From Thamnaconus septentrionalis (taxonomy: Eukaryota; Chordata; Actinopteri; Tetraodontiformes; Monacanthidae), in assembly GCA_009823395.1 (NCBI GenBank), contig CM020501.1, positions 11,639,361 to 11,703,360 on the forward strand: DNA of 64,000 nt. The letters run 5' to 3'. A program made the translations under genes and the position numbers. Below, in pieces: positions 27,933 through 35,000 of the stretch. The notes below the pieces were generated by a model. It saw only the letters and a program-made list of their open reading frames with translations, made no database searches and was not told the origin of the DNA. Position 1 is the first letter of the stretch; each line of letters starts with the position of its first letter.

Positions 27933-27996
27933 CGTTGTTACTAGGTCAGGACAGTGCTGGTCAAAGCTGATGCGATGCCATTTAGCCCCCAAAATG

Positions 27997-28046
<50 letters not shown>

Positions 28047-28228
28047 CGTGTGTGACATTAAAAAAACAGAAAGGGACCCAAGAGGATGGATGGGTGGATG
28101 GATGGGTGGATGGATGATGCAGGGCTATACTGACTGGCTTTCCCCGGCCGAGGTCTCTGCAGGAGCCGCTGAGCCGTCAGCAGGTCCTCGGTCTTGACGG
28201 CCTGGAGGAGCTCCTGGTCCTTCCCCAT
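1..28228 (-). CDS. caskin1: caskin1 gene, CASK-interacting scaffold protein (3' end outside window)
   Basis: Nineteen coding exons with GT-AG borders join without a phase break (2842 coding bases, about 947 residues). The order is a short N-terminus, six ankyrin repeats (about residues 45-275), an SH3 domain (about 280-345), a CASK-binding motif EDIWVLRKP (about 368-376), tandem SAM domains (about 492-640) and a Ser/Pro-rich tail. This is the CASKIN layout. The IWV-type CASK-interaction motif, which CASKIN2 lacks, makes it caskin1. The mammalian protein is about 1430 residues, so roughly a third (the proline-rich C-terminus) lies left of base 1. The product is a presynaptic scaffold binding CASK through this motif and polymerising through its SAM domains. 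Junctions are read from sequence; no transcript was available. Confidence 0.95.
298..1100 (-). CDS. caskin1: caskin1 coding exon 18: end of SAM2 and Ser/Pro-rich linker
   Basis: This 803-base exon runs from a CTCAG acceptor to a CTGCAG/GTGGGT donor. It starts with [16 protein letters not shown], the last helix of the second SAM domain. About 240 residues rich in Ser, Pro, Thr and Arg follow, including [48 protein letters not shown] and [10 protein letters not shown]. The last three align with mammalian CASKIN1 motifs RAHSLNRYAASDSE, VNRSQSFAVRPRKKG and SVKSIAAMLE. The mammalian interval between SAM2 and RAHSL is clearly longer, and the mammalian run of six prolines before KRSSS is here PPTPPKRS. 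The segment offers SH3-ligand-like PxxP sites. Confidence 0.93.
1155..1440 (+). repeat. tRNA-derived SINE-like repeat in caskin1 intron 17
   Basis: Between 1160 and 1230 the sequence has an A-box-like segment (CTTAGTGGTCTGGTGGAGTG) and a B-box-like GGTTCAATTCCC, spaced as in a tRNA promoter. It continues into non-tRNA sequence and an A-rich tail near 1430. The flanking arms do not fold as a tRNA, so I read it as a tRNA-derived SINE. The family was not identified. Confidence 0.6.
1476..1612 (+). repeat. 3' tail of a teleost LINE (L2/Maui-type)
   Basis: The stretch reads GATGAACTGGCGACTTGTCC, then CAGCTGGGATAGGCTCCAGC, and ends in GGATGAATGGATG units. This is the widespread fish LINE 3' tail with GGATG-type terminal repeats. 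A second copy in the opposite orientation lies near 24.5 kb. The precise family name is from memory and less certain than the repeat call. Confidence 0.7.
1736..1874 (-). CDS. caskin1: caskin1 coding exon 17: second SAM domain
   Basis: The exon encodes [16 protein letters not shown], then [20 protein letters not shown] and GITKL. It is flanked by a TTTTAG acceptor and a GTGAGG donor. It aligns with CASKIN1 SAM2 (ANLAVWLSMIGLAQYY and onward). Its 139 bases leave phase 1, completed by the first two bases of the next exon to give the GHQKK turn. Tandem SAM domains polymerise in the mammalian protein. Confidence 0.96.
1994..2095 (-). CDS. caskin1: caskin1 coding exon 16: end of SAM1 and SAM1-SAM2 linker
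   Basis: Thirty-four codons in phase 0 encode [16 protein letters not shown], then [17 protein letters not shown]. This matches the mammalian segment [20 protein letters not shown]...WLPEHKP. The donor is GTGAGA and the acceptor GTCGAAG. Confidence 0.96.
2320..2355. repeat. (CA)n microsatellite in caskin1 intron 15
   Basis: An almost pure CA array of about 18 units lies between the SAM1 exons. It creates His-Thr and Cys-Val shadow frames that are not genes. Confidence 0.95.
2635..2742 (-). CDS. caskin1: caskin1 coding exon 15: first half of SAM1
   Basis: Thirty-six codons in phase 0 encode [20 protein letters not shown], then [16 protein letters not shown]. The acceptor is TTCTAG and the donor GTAAGG. 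It aligns with the CASKIN SAM1 start (AVSQWLTAFQLQLYAPNF...AGYDLPTISRMTPED). The usual SRMTPE is SCMTQE here, a mild divergence. Confidence 0.95.
2743..4589. other. caskin1 intron 14
   Basis: This is 1.85 kb of AT-rich sequence without a supported exon. I see no recognisable repeat apart from short AT-rich runs. Confidence 0.6.
4590..4660 (-). CDS. caskin1: caskin1 coding exon 14: linker before SAM1
   Basis: The exon encodes [20 protein letters not shown], then DGK, from acceptor CATCCAACAAG to donor GTGAGT. Phase 1 from exon 13 (A|GT) is honoured and it exits in phase 0 into SAM1. It is weakly conserved, corresponding to mammalian QVYGEQPPKKLEPASEGK. A competing acceptor (TTCCAG, 9 bases further in) would break the frame, so the outer one is chosen. 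Confidence 0.85.
4661..6395. other. caskin1 intron 13
   Basis: AT-rich intron of about 1.7 kb. I see no exon, RNA gene or clear mobile element in it. Confidence 0.55.
6396..6477 (-). CDS. caskin1: caskin1 coding exon 13
   Basis: The exon encodes [20 protein letters not shown], then QSVEQAA. It has acceptor TGTTCCAG and donor [14 protein letters not shown] is identical to the mammalian CASKIN1 segment [16 protein letters not shown], which fixes frame and order directly after exon 12 (ending AEGVK). The rest is a short predicted helix with Gln and Glu. Confidence 0.93.
6478..7911. other. caskin1 intron 12
   Basis: About 1.4 kb without a supported exon. Apart from the CA array near its 3' end (6506-6534) I see nothing recognisable. 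Confidence 0.55.
6506..6534. repeat. (CA)n microsatellite just upstream of caskin1 exon 13
   Basis: About 14 CA units lie roughly 28 bases upstream of the exon 13 acceptor. They are transcribed as a UG repeat in the caskin1 pre-mRNA. Confidence 0.95.
7912..8096 (-). CDS. caskin1: caskin1 coding exon 12: Gly/Ser- and Asn/Pro-rich linker
   Basis: The exon encodes [20 protein letters not shown], then a stretch of imperfect N(T/A)PG units ([18 protein letters not shown]) ending QAEGVK. The start matches mammalian GGDRSGS and the end matches GSEGVK, immediately before LLATVLSQ. The acceptor lies against a GT/GC alternating tract (GCGCGCGCAG). The exon is very GC-rich and its middle is not conserved with mammals, so it is a fast-evolving linker. 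Confidence 0.93.
8187..8285 (-). CDS. caskin1: caskin1 coding exon 11: CASK-interaction motif
   Basis: The exon encodes [20 protein letters not shown], then [12 protein letters not shown]. The motif (E/D)IWVLRKP is the CASK-interaction element of Caskin1, related to the EIWV motif of Mint1, and docks on the CaM-kinase domain of CASK. It is the strongest evidence for caskin1 rather than caskin2. The exon enters in phase 1 (G|GG), which fits the SH3 exon directly. The acceptor is preceded by an almost pure TG run. Confidence 0.96.
8286..10453. other. caskin1 intron between cassette candidate and CASK-motif exon
   Basis: About 2.2 kb of mostly AT-rich sequence. A short CA-rich run is present at 8287-8320, against the exon 11 acceptor. 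I see no gene. Confidence 0.55.
10454..10737 (-). CDS. caskin1: Candidate caskin1 cassette exon (Pro/Leu-rich), not in phase
   Basis: A strong pyrimidine tract (10738-10765) ends in CGTCCAG, and 284 bases later there is CAG/GTACAT. Entered in phase 1 from the SH3 exon it reads [20 protein letters not shown], then [15 protein letters not shown], a coding-like sequence. It then crosses a (CTC)n array (10498-10525) where another frame reads polyproline. Its length is not a multiple of three, so inclusion puts the CASK-motif exon out of frame. The main transcript is therefore modelled without it. It could be a poison exon, a frame-shifted relic, or need another donor. Confidence 0.4.
11488..11734. 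mobile_element. Small TIR element with TTAA ends
   Basis: The left end reads TTAAAGGCCCAGTATGTAC and the right end, reversed, TTAAAGGCCCATTGTGCAC: inverted ends bounded by TTAA. The 247-bp body is AT-rich and non-coding. TTAA boundaries are typical of piggyBac-type elements, so a non-autonomous piggyBac-like copy is the best guess. Related ends occur at 21399-21530 and near 54.3 kb. Confidence 0.6.
12133..12172. repeat. (CA)20 microsatellite downstream of the caskin1 SH3 exon donor
   Basis: A pure array begins about 55 bases inside the intron following the SH3 exon. It is transcribed as (UG)n. Confidence 0.95.
12228..12342 (-). CDS. caskin1: caskin1 coding exon 10: main part of the SH3 domain
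   Basis: The exon encodes [20 protein letters not shown], then [18 protein letters not shown]. The DGRWKG and GYFPSN elements are the SH3 beta-strand and 3-10 helix signatures. The alignment to CASKIN1 [20 protein letters not shown] is near-identical. Acceptor CCAACAG and donor GTGACA; the exon exits in phase 1. Confidence 0.97.
12546..12579. repeat. Poly-T/poly-A tract
   Basis: A run of about 30 T on the plus strand followed by AT-rich sequence, possibly the tail of a minus-strand retroelement. No element body is recognised. Confidence 0.6.
13086..13180 (-). CDS. caskin1: caskin1 coding exon 9: start of SH3
   Basis: The exon encodes [20 protein letters not shown], then [11 protein letters not shown]. 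It matches the CASKIN1 stretch [25 protein letters not shown] is the ALYDY-like opening of the SH3 fold. Acceptor TCTTGCAG, donor GTACAA. Confidence 0.97.
13265..13330 (+). repeat. Fragment of a common teleost retroelement 3' end
   Basis: The text CTTTATCATCCCCAAAGGGA followed by AATTTGTTG resembles the widespread fish tail ATACTTTATTGATCCCCAAAGGGAAATT. A second related fragment lies near 50.19 kb. Confidence 0.5.
13725..13833 (-). CDS. caskin1: caskin1 coding exon 8: last ankyrin repeat
   Basis: The exon encodes [20 protein letters not shown], then [38 protein letters not shown] is a CASKIN hallmark after the sixth ankyrin repeat. The usual GINAHVRNTYSQ is [12 protein letters not shown] here. 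Acceptor CTCCAG... before AGTGGG; donor GTGGGG. Confidence 0.96.
14317..14425 (-). CDS. caskin1: caskin1 coding exon 7: ankyrin repeat
   Basis: The exon encodes [20 protein letters not shown], then [16 protein letters not shown]. It aligns with CASKIN1 [20 protein letters not shown]. The [20 protein letters not shown] segment has the standard ankyrin TALHxAA and VVxLLL helices. Acceptor TACTGCAG, donor GTAAGT. Confidence 0.97.
14581..14702 (-). CDS. caskin1: caskin1 coding exon 6: ankyrin repeat
   Basis: The exon encodes [20 protein letters not shown], then [31 protein letters not shown] and [13 protein letters not shown] are identical or nearly so to CASKIN1. Acceptor TTCCTGCAG, donor GTGGGG; the exon exits in phase 2, matched by exon 7. 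Confidence 0.97.
14801..15141 (+). mobile_element. hAT-like MITE, older copy
   Basis: The sequence GGCCAACTTTTTGACTGGTG and the right end GTAGTTTGCCCATGCCTG match the element at 43973-44292 along most of their length. The left end is rearranged (CAGGGCAGGGGTGGGTTGG) and no 8-bp duplication is visible, so it is an older or damaged copy. It carries no gene. Confidence 0.65.
15570..15665 (-). CDS. caskin1: caskin1 coding exon 5: ankyrin repeat
   Basis: Thirty-two codons in phase 0 encode [20 protein letters not shown], then [24 protein letters not shown] and [13 protein letters not shown] match CASKIN1 exactly. The acceptor GTTACAG is preceded by a UG-rich tract rather than a pyrimidine run. 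Donor GTAAGT. Confidence 0.97.
15860..16005 (-). CDS. caskin1: caskin1 coding exon 4: ankyrin repeats
   Basis: The exon encodes [20 protein letters not shown], then [20 protein letters not shown] and SQHGHYDG. It corresponds to CASKIN1 [20 protein letters not shown] and onward. The acceptor GTGTAG lies directly after a (TG)n run. Donor GTAACT, phase 0. Confidence 0.97.
16006..18982. other. caskin1 intron 3
   Basis: About 3 kb. It holds CA-rich sequence at 16008-16036, single-copy-looking sequence from 16150 to 17200, a transposon-like repeat at 17446-18130, and GGT and GT runs at 18460-18526. I see no exon. Confidence 0.6.
17446..18130 (+). mobile_element. TIR element, GGTGGGAAGTAAC family, copy A
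   Basis: The left end CAGAGGTGGGAAGTAACAAA and the reversed right end CAGAGGTGGCAAAAG form an imperfect inverted repeat. The body (CTTGAAGTGGAGCTGAATG, GTACAGAATGTGAATAC) is shared with copies at 32190-32799 and 63538-63976. No coding capacity is seen. It is probably a non-autonomous hAT-like element. Confidence 0.65.
18983..19080 (-). CDS. caskin1: caskin1 coding exon 3: first ankyrin repeat
   Basis: The exon encodes [20 protein letters not shown], then [12 protein letters not shown]. It is nearly identical to CASKIN1 [29 protein letters not shown]. Acceptor GTGCCAAG, donor GTAAAA. It enters one base before a codon end, matching exon 2. Confidence 0.97.
19081..21097. other. caskin1 intron 2
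   Basis: About 2 kb, mostly single-copy in appearance. It contains short alternating CG/CA runs near 19290-19340. No exon or mobile element is recognised. Confidence 0.55.
21098..21149 (-). CDS. caskin1: caskin1 coding exon 2
   Basis: This 52-base exon, joined to the A left by exon 1, encodes [18 protein letters not shown]. It corresponds to CASKIN1 KLLGSTKKINVNFQDPDG, the lead-in to the first ankyrin repeat. Acceptor TTGTTCCAG, donor GTGAGA. It is identified by phase on both sides and by the conserved sequence. Confidence 0.95.
21399..21530. mobile_element. Short TTAA-bounded TIR element
   Basis: The left end TTAAAGGTCCAGTGTGTAAA and the reversed right end TTAAAGCTCCTCTGTGTAAA match at 16 of 20 positions and both start at TTAA. 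The body is 132 bp and non-coding. It is related to the element ends at 11488-11734 and near 54.3 kb. Confidence 0.65.
22002..22351. mobile_element. hAT-like MITE with near-perfect 8-bp duplication
   Basis: The left end TAGAGATGCACCGATA and the reversed right end TAGGGATGCACCAATA are inverted repeats. Flanks ATTAAATG (21994-22001) and ATTATATG (22352-22359) match at 7 of 8 bases, the target-duplication length of hAT elements. The 350-bp body holds more copies of a CGATACTGG/CCGAGTAC theme and no gene. Confidence 0.75.
24374..24404. repeat. (GT)n microsatellite
   Basis: About 15 GT units in caskin1 intron 1. Confidence 0.95.
24427..24560 (-). repeat. 3' tail of teleost LINE, minus orientation
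   Basis: CCATCCATCCATTTTT at one side and GACGAGTCGCCAGTTCATGG at the other are the reverse of the tail seen at 1476-1612. The copy is divergent and truncated. Confidence 0.65.
26590..26634. repeat. (CA)n microsatellite
   Basis: About 22 CA units in caskin1 intron 1. Confidence 0.95.
27797..28053. repeat. Compound microsatellite cluster (CT)n, (CA)n, (GT)n
   Basis: A (CT)n array of about 20 units runs into CA, followed by a 50-bp CA array (27880-27930) and then a GT array (28003-28053) ending in CG alternation. All lie within 350 bp just downstream of caskin1 exon 1. Confidence 0.95.
28135..28228 (-). CDS. caskin1: caskin1 coding exon 1 (start codon)
   Basis: ATG at 28228 opens [20 protein letters not shown], then [11 protein letters not shown]. 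It corresponds to human [31 protein letters not shown], so the start is certain. The donor A/GTCAGT leaves phase 1. Downstream the transcript enters intron 1, rich in microsatellites. Confidence 0.97.
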
Positions 28229-29100
28229 GTCCCCTCCGTCCCGCCTCGGTCCCGCTCTCTTCCTCTGAGCGCCCGTCTCTCCTCCTCCACCACCACCTCC
28301 TCCTCCTCCGTTAATCCGCTGCTACATCCTGCCGCCACTCCGGGCCTCCCGCTGGAGCCGAGGCGCGGACTATAGGGGACTAAAGGCGGGGAGGATGGAG
28401 ATGCTGCCCGGGTTGGGATGCTCCAGTTCGGCTCGACCTCCCACTGCTTCTCCTCCTCCTCCCTCCCTCCCTCCGGCTGCGACTAACCTCCGCTCGGTGC
28501 CGCCGCCGCCGACTTCACACCGACCGTCGGTGCCTCGCGCTGCTCTCTTCCTCTCCCTCTGTCTCTCTCTCTCTCTCTCCCGCCGCGCAGCGTCAGATTC
28601 CACACATTCAATCCATGACGATTTTTGCCGGGTCTGCGTGCGTGCCGTACGTGCCGCGCGTGAAAAAGAGTTATCTAGGATGGGTCAAATCTGCACCGCT
28701 GAAAATCTCACGAGCTCCCTCAGTCAGTCAGTCAGTCAGTCGGTCCGCAGCGCGCGTCGCGTCGCTGCGCGGCGCGGTGACGCTTGCGACCGCCGCTGCA
28801 TCCGCGGGTGACGGAGCGGCACGCGTGTGCACATTGCGCTGTACGTATATTACATAAACACGAGCAACTAGTGCGCGCTACGCCCCGGGGAGTTTGCAAT
28901 GAATGGTCCTTTCGTCGTTCGTGCGTCCGTGCGTGTTGGCTCGTGCCAAATGTGGAGAGGTCGTTTAAATCGTGTCGCGTGCGCGCGCTGATGCGTTCAT
29001 GGTCCGAGATGTTTGGCAGCCGCGCGGGACCGAGCCGACCCAGGAGGCCCCTGCGACTCAGAATGCACAGCCACGCACGGTGACACGTGATGACCGGTCT
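28229..29100 (-). promoter_or_regulatory. caskin1: GC-rich caskin1 5' UTR and promoter region
   Basis: From the start codon to about 29.1 kb the sequence is GC- and CpG-rich (many CGCG, GCGC and CGCCG runs), unlike the AT-rich flanks, with CT arrays near 28560. This is the expected location of the 5' UTR and a CpG-island-type promoter. The transcription start cannot be placed from sequence. Confidence 0.55.
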
Positions 29101-29149
29101 CCGAACATTCAACAGTGGTCCTCCTCCCATACATCAGCATTCCTGTAAA

Positions 29150-29815
29150 TCATGGCTGTCAAACTCAAACACACAGTGAGCCACAATTTCAAACATGGAC
29201 AAAGTCGCGGGCCAACGTTGATATTTATTGGGGAGGAGGGTCTTCCTCCAGATATAACATTGAACCTTTTGATATGGACCCAAAAGAGTTTTGCATCAAC
29301 GCTGAATATGGAACAACTAGACTAAACAATAAATGATGGTAGATTCCTTCCACTGGTTGGTGACAGTGCTGGTATCCAAGAGGAGTTGGAACAGCTTGGT
29401 CAACACTACGCCAAGCTGGGTTGAGCATTCCCTTAGTACCCTGCCTCTGAGCCTGTCAGGGCCAGCGGCTTTGTCAGGCTTTACTCTGCGCAGGATGGAC
29501 GTTACAAGCTGCTCGTCGATGGTTGGAGCTTGGATGAGGGTGCTGGGGGTTTCAGGAGTCCAGGTTGTTGGTTTACTATTGTTGTTGAAGCGGGTGAAGA
29601 AGCAGTTTAGCTCTTCTGCGAGGGAGGCGGGGTCTGAGCAGGCAACCACTATTATCATCATAATAATAATACATTTTATTTGTATAGCGCTTTTCAGAGA
29701 ACTGAAAGACACTTTTTCAGGGCAGTTAAAACCGCGCACCAGCTCTAGTCATCATTTAATATTGCCTCGTGGGCCAAATATAATGAAACTGCGGGCCAAA
29801 TTTGGCTTTAAATTC
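29150..29815. mobile_element. hAT-like repeat interrupted by a LINE fragment
   Basis: The left part (GGCTGTCAAACTCAAACACA) and right part (GGGCCAAATTTGGCTTT) belong to the common fish TGTCAAACTC/GGGCC repeat type. Between them lies the reverse-transcriptase fragment of 29340-29680. The two halves read as one old element split by a later insertion. Confidence 0.5.
29340..29680 (-). pseudogene. Non-LTR retrotransposon reverse-transcriptase fragment
   Basis: The minus frame reads NCFFTRFNNNSKPTTW, later RRVKPDKAAGPDRLRGRVLR and TKLFQLLLDTSTVTNQWKES. The KPDKAAGPDRLRGRVLREC block is the opening of the CR1/L2/Rex1-type reverse-transcriptase domain. Catalytic blocks downstream are absent, so this is a truncated, dead copy. 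Confidence 0.8.
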
Positions 29816-30997
29816 TTCACTAATGGAGTGCCCCTTGATTTTGCAATTGCAATTGATGTGACCTTAGACCTCTGGTCTCATAGCAGACTCACTATAAATT
29901 GTCATTTTGTAAGCCACATACGCTGTTTCACCAAGGTGAAATAGTTCAAGTCTAGTTCCAGTTCCATTGGAAAGTTCCAGTAGAATTTAAGCAAACTCAC
30001 GATTATCATGACAGCTCACTTGAGTCCACCAGTGGGGCTCTAGTTGGCTTATTTTGGCTGTATACATTATGATGATCATTTTGAAACAAATTGGACAGCT
30101 GATTAGATCAAGAATATAACCGGTGCGCTATTTTTTTTGTAGTTTTTAATAGCAAATGACTGAAACTTTCATTTTGAGTGTATTATCTATTAAGATCCTT
30201 GCTGTAGCACGAGCAATGTACGAACACATGTAAATGGAGGCAAACGTGTCAATTTAACAACAATTTAAAGTTAATGATGTGGATCTAATTTGAGGGCAGG
30301 GATTGTCTGGGCAAGTGTGGGTCCCCTGGTGCAAGTCTAATTTGGAAAAAAGGGGCCATCGCCAGTGAAATTTAGGACAGGAAGTGGAACATATGACATA
30401 ATACATTGAAAAAAGAAAACATGTGAAACTATGTGCTTGCTCTTCGTGCGTGCTTATATAGAAGCAGAGAGCCCCCAGCCGACTCTGAGGTTTTTCAGCT
30501 GAGACATCTGGAGCTGAGTCATCTCACAGCAACTCTGTTTGGTTACAGATCAATAGAGATTCAATTGAAGCCACGTCTGTAGCCCTCCGAGTTTACCATC
30601 ACTGTGGTCCAACACCAAACTCTGAACCAATTAGCAGCCCAACAGAGCCAAGTACACTAGATGATGCTTGCAGGCTGGGTCGCTATTGTGCCAGCACCCA
30701 ACATTTTAAGGCCAGCGGTTTGATAGATAGGAAAAAGGTTTGAATAGATAGTTGGAAGAGCAACACGGTGTTGAGTGTTTTGATTCTCTAAACATCATGG
30801 CTAAGAGGTAAATGCAGGCCTGGGAGATGAAAAGTGGAAACGTGGGTGCTGGTGTCAGACGCTTGTTCTTCTCAGCTCAGTTCTCGGTGTACAGAGCCTC
30901 AACTGAACAGTTGGATTAGATTAGAACGCTTACTATCAGCTGAATGCATTGGGAACAGGAAGCCAAAATTGATACTTCCTCTATCATCTCACCCAAA

Positions 30998-31000
30998 ACG

Positions 31001-31040
<40 letters not shown>
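30998..31040. repeat. (CA)n microsatellite between caskin1 and socs1
   Basis: About 21 CA units. The surrounding spacer (29.8-31.7 kb) shows no gene that I can support. Confidence 0.95.
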
Positions 31041-31044
<4 letters not shown>

Positions 31045-31773
31045 CATACTCATCTTTACACAAGTTTCAGTAAAAACACAATTTTACTTCATTTTAATAC
31101 AATATGATAATCTTCAACATTGCCTTGCATTACATTGGCTGTACAGTGGTTTGTCTTTTTTTGTATGCTTAAGGCAAAAAAAAAAACCCCACATATGCAA
31201 AAAGACTTCAAGTTTTGATGAATGTTTAAAACTGCATTGTTTAATAAGTCTGAGTGGCTGCCAAACAAAAACGTCGGTATCCTGAAGTGGTTGTTATTTT
31301 CTGAGGCTTCACAAGCATTCAACTCTTTCCTAACTACAGAGACATGATATCTCAGTTTGTTTTCGTTTTTGAAAAACAATGGGATCATGAAACGATTATG
31401 ACAAGATAACGTGCTGAGGCAAGACAATCAACAAACTGCCATTGCACAACTTAATGGTTTCTCCTTTCAGCAGAATAAGATATTTAAAAAAGTTACAAAA
31501 AAATAAATGCCCCAAATATTTCAGTGTATTCAGGTGAATACACTCCGTTACTCTGCAGACATATTTCGGTCTCCTGGTGGCCATAATCAACTAATGCAGG
31601 TTTAAATGCAGCACAATTTTACATTCCGGCAGTAATTAATAGATAGTACCATGACAACAGTGGTGTGGCATTCTACAGAAATGTACTCTGTTTAGGAACT
31701 GGCCGTTTGAAAGGGAATCGTGCAAAAGCTGCACATACACTTAAAAAACAAAACTTCACGTTTTTCTACGTGT

Positions 31774-32098
31774 CTACGTACAGTGAGGATACGCCTGGAC
31801 ATAGTCTTTGAGTGAAGTGCTGAGTCCCTGTAAGGTACCTATTCCTTCCGCTCCGTGTGAACATACAAGGGCCCTCCTGCACATTTGCTTGAGCCGCTCC
31901 GGCCGCTCCTTGCGGTAGGGGAGGGTCAGCTTGCAGGAGGAGCTGGTGTAGAAGGTGAGCAGCGTGAAGAGAGAGGCAAAAGTCCTGTGGCTGCCGTGCA
32001 GGCTGAAGAGCAGGTTGTTGAGCTGGACGCGGATGCTCGTTGGGCCCTCCTCGCTTTGGTAGCTCAGGGTGAAGAAAACATCCGTCTGCCCGCTGTCC
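31774..32098 (-). CDS. socs1: socs1 coding exon 3: SH2 end and SOCS box
   Basis: The exon opens DSGQTDVFFTLSYQSEEGPT after acceptor TCGCTGCAG, continues SIRVQLNNLLFSLHGSHRTF (SH2 core) and ends LQGLSTSLKDYVQAYPHCT with a TAG stop. LKQMCRRALV is the BC-box-like helix. The tail SLKDYVQAYP resembles SOCS1 VLRDYLSSFPF. Confidence 0.93.
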
Positions 32099-35000
32099 CT
32101 GCAGCGACACAGCGGTGCCCCAGTCACACAGTGCGCCATATTGCGGTTTGTCATCTTCCTAAACGTTATTTATCACACAGTTTTGACTTTTCGAAATACT
32201 TTGTTACTGTACTTAAGTAGATTTTTCAGGTACACAAATGTCTGTACTTTCTACTTCTTTCATTGGAAAAGCGTTTGTACCCAAATTCTGTTCAAAGTTC
32301 AAAGCTTCTTATTTATTATTGTTGTTGTTGCTTGAAGTGGAGCAGTTTGAAGTACAATGTGGTGTAGTTCAAAGTAAAACTGGATCATAAAATAAAAATG
32401 TTGAAAATAACATTGGGCATTGTTAATAGAAGTGTAAACATCCAATAATGCTTCATTGGTCATAACTGCTACTGATCGTTTGGTTGTGCTGCCGTTGAAA
32501 AGAGACAAGTTACTGTAGTATTGGGAGTAGCAAAGCTGTTAAAAAAAACTGTCCAGATGCTCACGCAAGACTTCGTGTCAGTTCAGTCCAGATTATTCTG
32601 TCACAATTTTTCATTTTGGCAAAATTATCAACAAATGTTTTGTTTCATTAATAAAAAAAATGATTTTTACTTTGTACTTAAATACATTTCAGAAAATGTA
32701 CTTTCTTACTTTTACTTGAAAAAGGGTGTTGAATCAGTCATTACTTTTAGTATCCATGCTTATATTTAAGTACAGAATGTGAAAACTTTCGACACCTCTA
32801 ATTAAAACCCACAAGTGACTAAATAATGAGTCCAATTACCTGATGAGGAAGGTGCCCAGTGGCTGAAGCGCGAGCAGTTTGTGCGCCTCCTCCATGCTCA
32901 TGGAGCCCCAGTAATAACCGCTGTGCAGCAGCTGGATGTGAGTGCGCTTCACCAGCCTGTACTCGGCCACGCTTCGGAAAGGTCGGAGGTGTGTGGGCAA
33001 GTTCTGAGCGTCAGCTCCACACTCGGGCTGCAGCAGAGAACGCAGGAGGAAAGATCAACACGCAGGCTCAGCTTGGAAAATGTTTAAGTTAAATGAAGAG
33101 TTTGGCGGGCGAAGATGTAACGCAGATATCTTTGTCCAAGGCAATGAAACGATGCACTCGAAGGCCCTCCGTACAACAAATCCCCCCCTCCAATGCAAAT
33201 GCCTTGTGTATGAGTGGTGGGTTTTTCAAGATAATTAAAGCTGGTCAACAGGTCAGCAGGAGGCTTCATCGAGCTGGAGTTGATGTTTTGTATGAAACAT
33301 CTGCAAGCCTACTTGCTGAGCCAGCCCCATTCCCCCCCCCCCTCATTTGACCAGCATCTTGCTTCCATTGCAAAAAGTGCAGCTCCAGGCAATTGCCTAG
33401 TTTGCCTTTATGGATGCAGCAGCTCTAAGTGCTACTCAGGGTTGGGGGAAAAAAAGGTTGAAATTTACTACCGTGTGGGACGGAGACAAAAAAGTGCCAC
33501 TGGGTTTCGTGCCAGACCAGTCCCACAGAGACACATTCCGCACATTCATCTTGCTGCTGTACATTGCTGCAGCTCTAGAATGATTTCACAGTCAACCACA
33601 AAGAGACAGCGTCGATTAAAAAACAAAAAAAAGTGAAACAGCCACATTTTCAACATTAATAGTATTCATGCTACTGCCCACTCCTACGCCTCCTGCTACT
33701 CCTACTCCTCCACACCAATGGTTGGTTTAGACTTGCCAATCAACCTAATGTGCAAGCCAGAGCAACTGGAGAGAAGCTGTGCAAGAATGACACGAAAACC
33801 CTACACACAAAAGGTCCCCAGTGCGGGAATAGAACCCACAGCACTCTAGCTGTGAGGTGAAACTGCAAACCACTGCACAGGACCGTGGTTAACACCACCG
33901 TTGATTTCTCATCACAAGATATTCGTACGCTTGATGTGAAATGAAACAGTCGCAGCTCAGCAGACTATTTACCATAATGACTGTAATTGAAAAAAATTAT
34001 ATGTATATATATATATCTATCTATCTAAATATCTATATATATATACATGTATATGTACATGTGTATATATTGTAACATTGTTGAAATGTGTTCCAGCTTG
34101 TGTTTCAGTGTTTATTGGCGTCTGTGTTAAGATCCCTTGAAGTGGGTGTCTGTGTTCTTGGGAAAGGTGTGTGCGCACGGGGTTTTTGGAGTTCTTGAGA
34201 ATTATTAAGACACATAGCTAGTTTCCAGTTCTGGCCCAGGGGTTGATAGAGAAAAGGCCTGCATTCGAGGTTGTCGGAAGCAAAAATAAAGGCAGCTGGT
34301 ACATACAACAACATCTGGTTATTAACAAGCACGCCAACGTTACAATATGTATAATACAGTGTCGCTCACTGTGTGCACCGACCAGGTGCGGCAACAGCGG
34401 CCACCGGTGTTATAGTCGACACTGGTAGCTCCGCAAGCATATTAGTCAGTTGGAAAAGATTGTTCACATCACGGTGCTTGATTCACCCCTAACAAGAATA
34501 GCTTGTTGAAAACTTAAAAACAGCAACTAGTGTTTCCTGTTCTGTTGTAAACAAACTCAACGGTCACTCACCCTGTTGACTTGCCGGTGGAGCAGCCAAA
34601 TCTAGGTTAACATGTTGACTAAATTAAATTGAACTTTAAGCCATGTGGCTCTTATTGACTCTCCGAATTTTATCAGACCAACTGGGTTGCTTGATATTAA
34701 AATGAACTATTTAAAGTGCATTGGAAGACTAGTGAAATGAAATGAGCCGTTTTGCAGACTTCATTTTTGCAATGCTAACAAATGGGAAGGTCTTTTTGGT
34801 GTCCTTGCTTCTCTCCTGACACACTAATTTTAATTTTGAACTCTGGCCAACTTGTTTTCAATCTGGAAACTGTCTCTCCGCCCACACTGACAATTACTGC
34901 TCTTGTCTCTCGTATTATTATGATTTTTTTTTTTTACCCCGTAAACATTCTTTAGTTTATATTGAGTTTGTGATTCCACTGTATTTGATTTAGCTCTGAC

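Larger units (their letters stand above)
21150..28134. other. caskin1 intron 1
   Basis: The largest caskin1 intron, about 7 kb. It holds a TTAA-bounded element (21399-21530), a hAT-like MITE (22002-22351), a LINE tail (24427-24560), several CA/CT/GT arrays (24374-28053), purine-rich runs near 27.1-27.2 kb, and otherwise unannotatable sequence. First introns of synaptic genes often carry enhancers, but nothing here proves one. Confidence 0.6.

Noticed and set aside
27797..28053. Tandem repeats that might suggest a CRISPR-like array
   Set aside because: Simple dinucleotide arrays without spacers in a vertebrate genome.
28395..28811. Plus-strand 138-residue frame opposite the caskin1 leader
   Set aside because: GC-rich promoter sequence; no domain, no splice sites, no supported start context.
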